NCBI GenBank assembly: GCA_963813355.1
Contig: CAWEYS010000033.1
Coordinates: 1-30,778 of the forward strand
DNA length: 30,778 bases
Reading direction: 5' to 3'
Origin: DATAGF01 sp963813355
GTDB lineage: Bacteria > Actinomycetota > Thermoleophilia > Miltoncostaeales > Miltoncostaeaceae
Position 1 is the first letter of the stretch. Each line of letters opens with the position of its first letter. This document shows, in pieces, positions 30,122 through 30,778 of the stretch. The translations under genes and the position numbers were made by a program. Below the pieces are notes generated by a model that worked only from the letters and a program-made list of their open reading frames with translations, was not told the DNA's origin and searched no databases.

Positions 30122-30637
30122 ATGGCCCGCAGACGCCGCCGCCCGACCGCCCTTCGCGCCCTCGTCCCCCCGACCGACGAGCCCCCTGCTGGGGCGTCTG
30201 CCAGCGCCGCCCGCGGGGCGCGTCGCGCGGCCGCACCCGCCCCGCCGCCGCCCGCCCGCCATCCGGTCCCCGAGCGCCACAGCCTCACCGAGGCCGCCGT
30301 CCTCCTGGGTGTGAGCGCCGGCGCCGTGCGCCGGCGCGAGCAGGCCGGGGCGATCACGCTCGAGCGCGATGGGTACGGCGGGGTCTTCGTCACCCGGGCC
30401 GAGCTCGTCCGCCACGCCGCCAGCTACACCCCACGCCCGGGCGGGCGGCGCCCGGCCGTCCCCGACGAGGTGGTGGCCCGTATCGGCGAGTTGCGCGCGG
30501 ATGGCCTCAGCTACGCGCGCATCGCAGCGCTCCTCACTCTCGATGGCGTCCCCACCGTCCATGGGGGCCGGCGCTGGTGGGCCTCCACCGTTCGCGGCGT
30601 TGTGGCCCGCCGCCCGGCGCCGGGGGCGGCCGGCTGA
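30122..30637 (+). CDS. helix-turn-helix protein with recombinase-like C-terminal motif
   Basis: 171 residues from an ATG at 30122; a GTG at 30113 in the same frame is the alternative. After a basic and Pro/Ala-rich N-terminus comes a MerR/excisionase-like helix-turn-helix, HSLTEAAVLLGVSAGAVRRR then GAITLERDGYGGVFVTRAEL, where the wing ends in the usual x-V-x-x-x-E/D-L pattern. The C-terminal block VPDEVVARIGELRADGLSYA and RIAALLTLDGVPTVHGGRRW, followed by WASTVRGVVAR, copies the recombinase-domain signature of large serine recombinases (A-x-x-L-N-x-x-G-I-P-T-x-x-G-G-x-W-x-x-x-T-V). No catalytic resolvase domain is present. It is probably a DNA-binding protein of mobile-element ancestry; its target is unknown. 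Confidence 0.7.
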   Translation: MARRRRRPTALRALVPPTDEPPAGASASAARGARRAAAPAPPPPARHPVPERHSLTEAAVLLGVSAGAVRRREQAGAITLERDGYGGVFVTRAELVRHAASYTPRPGGRRPAVPDEVVARIGELRADGLSYARIAALLTLDGVPTVHGGRRWWASTVRGVVARRPAPGAAG

Positions 30638-30778
30638 GGACCGCGAGCGCCCGGGGATCGGCCTGGTCGCGGTGTGCGCCGGGATCTGGCTGGTGCTGGC
30701 CGCGCGCGGCCGGCCCGGGGGGCGGTTGGTAGACTCGACGGCGCCCCAGCGAGCAGCCTCCGCGCCCGCCCGCCGCCC
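30600..30778 (+). CDS. possible small membrane protein, cut by the right edge
   Basis: A frame open to the window end contains RPGIGLVAVCAGIWLVLAAR, a convincing single transmembrane helix of about 16 residues, flanked by Arg-rich sequence and then GRPGGRLVDSTAPQRAASAP. The start is unclear; TTG at 30600, overlapping the upstream gene, is one candidate. It could be a small anchored protein or chance, since GC-rich frames stay open easily. TAGACT at 30731-30736 resembles a -10 element for something beyond the edge. Confidence 0.25.
   Translation, partial: MWPAARRRGRPAEDRERPGIGLVAVCAGIWLVLAARGRPGGRLVDSTAPQRAASAPARR

Overview
The window is very GC-rich DNA with G or C at most third codon positions, many GTG (and some TTG or CTG) starts and tightly packed operons. 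Together with the gene content (CoA-thioester catabolism, DUF35/thiolase pairs, paired acetoacetate decarboxylases, a CbbQ/NorD-type ATPase-VWA system) this fits an actinobacterium, perhaps of the Thermoleophilia/Solirubrobacterales type. That taxonomic guess is inference. No rRNA, tRNA, CRISPR array or insertion sequence was seen.

Layout. 1-1428: the N-terminal part of a GMC flavin oxidoreductase leaves the left edge on the minus strand, and a decayed GMC C-terminus lies nearby on the plus strand. 1505-3806 (+): cyclophilin, a small unknown protein, and an aldehyde dehydrogenase. 3803-5110 (-): a second, divergent aldehyde dehydrogenase. 5157-8676 (+): methyltransferase, MFS exporter, a sirtuin-like protein that has lost its catalytic residues, and an SDR. 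14683-8684 (-): a six-gene CoA-thioester operon of Cys-less thiolase homologue, Zn-less DUF35, acyl-CoA ligase, HMG-CoA-synthase-like protein, catalytic thiolase and Zn-ribbon DUF35. 14805-17269: an acetolactate-synthase-like ThDP enzyme (-) flanked by two paralogous small proteins (+). 17347-21051 (+): a MoxR/CbbQ ATPase followed by what looks like NorD/CbbO split into two genes.

The most notable region is 21059-23874. About ten copies of a 19-bp repeat, mostly direct and often 21-24 bp apart, precede an AT-richer island and a strong hairpin. Then come a protein resembling plasmid replication initiators, a cluster of GCATG motifs, a ParA ATPase and a ribbon-helix-helix partner whose frame is broken. 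I read this as an iteron-type replication origin plus partition cassette. The contig may therefore belong to a plasmid, megaplasmid or chromid, or carry an integrated one.

23946-29693: two acetoacetate-decarboxylase paralogues (-) with a recognisable promoter face a TRAP transporter (dctP-dctQ-dctM, +). The TRAP proteins are recognisable end to end, but about ten single-base frame breaks interrupt them. This is either a recent pseudogene or, more likely, local sequence error. The right end holds a protein combining a MerR/excisionase-like helix-turn-helix with a serine-recombinase-like motif, and a possible membrane peptide cut by the window edge.
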